From contig NC_083379.1 in the NCBI RefSeq assembly GCF_031755915.1, positions 18,683,501 to 18,747,500 on the forward strand: 64,000 nt of DNA. Reading direction: 5' to 3'. A program made the position numbers and the translations under genes. Each line of letters begins with the position of its first letter. Positions within the stretch are counted from its first letter, which is position 1. This document shows positions 63,731 through 64,000 of this stretch, piece after piece. The DNA is from Ziziphus jujuba. Its lineage: Eukaryota; Streptophyta; Magnoliopsida; Rosales; Rhamnaceae. The notes under the pieces are model-generated. The model was given only the letters and a program-made list of their open reading frames with translations. It was not told the origin of the DNA and did not search any database.

Positions 63731-64000
63731 GTGATGCATTAAAAAAAAAAAAAAAACGTCGCCTAACATATTTGGCGACATTGTTTTTCCACCTTTAGCG
63801 ACGTTTTCCGAGTAGTCTACTTTCATTAGCTAGATTTTTTAGCGACTGTTTCACAAAGAGTTGCTAAATGTTAAATGAAATGACTCGCTAAAGGTGGACA
63901 ATCAAATCTAACTCACATGTTGAAAGCGTCGCTAAAAGTGCATCGCTAAAAATATGATGGAAAATCTGACGCATTTGACAAATGCGTCACTAAAAATCTG

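Larger units (their letters stand above)
57852..64000 (+). mobile_element. CACTA-like (En/Spm) element, left end to window edge
   Basis: Begins CACTATGCAAAAATTGAGA then TAGCGATAC and TTAGCGACGC. Plant CACTA elements start CACTACAAGAAAA and are followed by subterminal TTAGCGACG-type repeats in both orientations. Here gcgacgca / tgcgtcgc words recur from 57890 to the window end, closing with ...TTTAGCGACG, GCGTCGCTAAAA and ATGCGTCACTAAAAAT, typical of the opposite subterminal region. A transposase C-terminus remnant (63009-63157) fits. The right terminus lies beyond the window, so the target duplication cannot be tested. Confidence 0.6.

Overview
This window is nuclear DNA of a flowering plant, most likely a woody dicot; I cannot name the species. 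Evidence: GT-AG introns in a seven-exon S-domain receptor kinase gene, a plant PPR gene, copia, gypsy, Cassandra-like, hAT, MULE and CACTA elements, AT-rich spacers and long (TA)n, (GA)n and (TG)n runs. There are no operons, CRISPR arrays or prokaryotic features. Exon limits below were set by reading splice sites and frames by eye.

Left part (1-35.4 kb): a decayed tandem cluster of G-type lectin S-receptor-like kinases, all on the minus strand. There are four copies: a last-exon scrap (about 2.94-3.19 kb), a full-length but heavily mutated pseudogene (3.84-8.72 kb), one nearly intact gene (16.87-20.49 kb), and a small remnant (34.45-35.39 kb). The nearly intact gene has every splice site and kinase motif in place but carries a 2-bp frameshift in its last exon. 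The 3' flank of the scrap copy and that of the nearly intact gene are colinear duplicates. A hAT transposase remnant (about 9.95-12.4 kb), a hAT-type MITE inside an intron, a foldback MITE embedded in a (TA)n run, and a three-unit foldback repeat (25.5-26.8 kb) lie between them. A copia element (30.68-34.21 kb) has lost gag and protease and carries an inverted copy of its own primer-binding-site region.

Middle part (35.4-48.6 kb): an old plus-strand gypsy element with LTRs of about 2 kb. Its 5' LTR seems to contain an insertion of about 2.1 kb, and its 3' LTR is split by a second, minus-strand gypsy element bounded by a near-perfect 5-bp target duplication. Next comes a fragment containing a 5S-rRNA-like block and a Met-tRNA primer-binding site, the signature of a Cassandra TRIM element.

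Right part (48.7-57.5 kb): a composite MULE. Terminal inverted repeats of about 290 bp, flanked by an identical 10-bp direct repeat, enclose a FAR1/MURA-type transposase pseudogene and a fragment of a mitochondrial-type PPR gene. The PPR fragment is split by a very young LTR element (478-bp LTRs differing at one base, 4-bp target duplication). That element has one open frame joining gag, zinc knuckle and aspartic protease to a chromodomain-like tail, with no reverse transcriptase or integrase core. From 57.85 kb to the window end lies what looks like a CACTA element rich in gcgacgca-type repeats, a 250-bp-class palindrome, three tRNA-like repeats, and the acidic C-terminus of a transposase.

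The genes do not form a pathway. The window records receptor-kinase duplication and decay followed by nested transposition. The two observations most worth following are the PPR-carrying MULE and the gag-protease-chromodomain element inside it.
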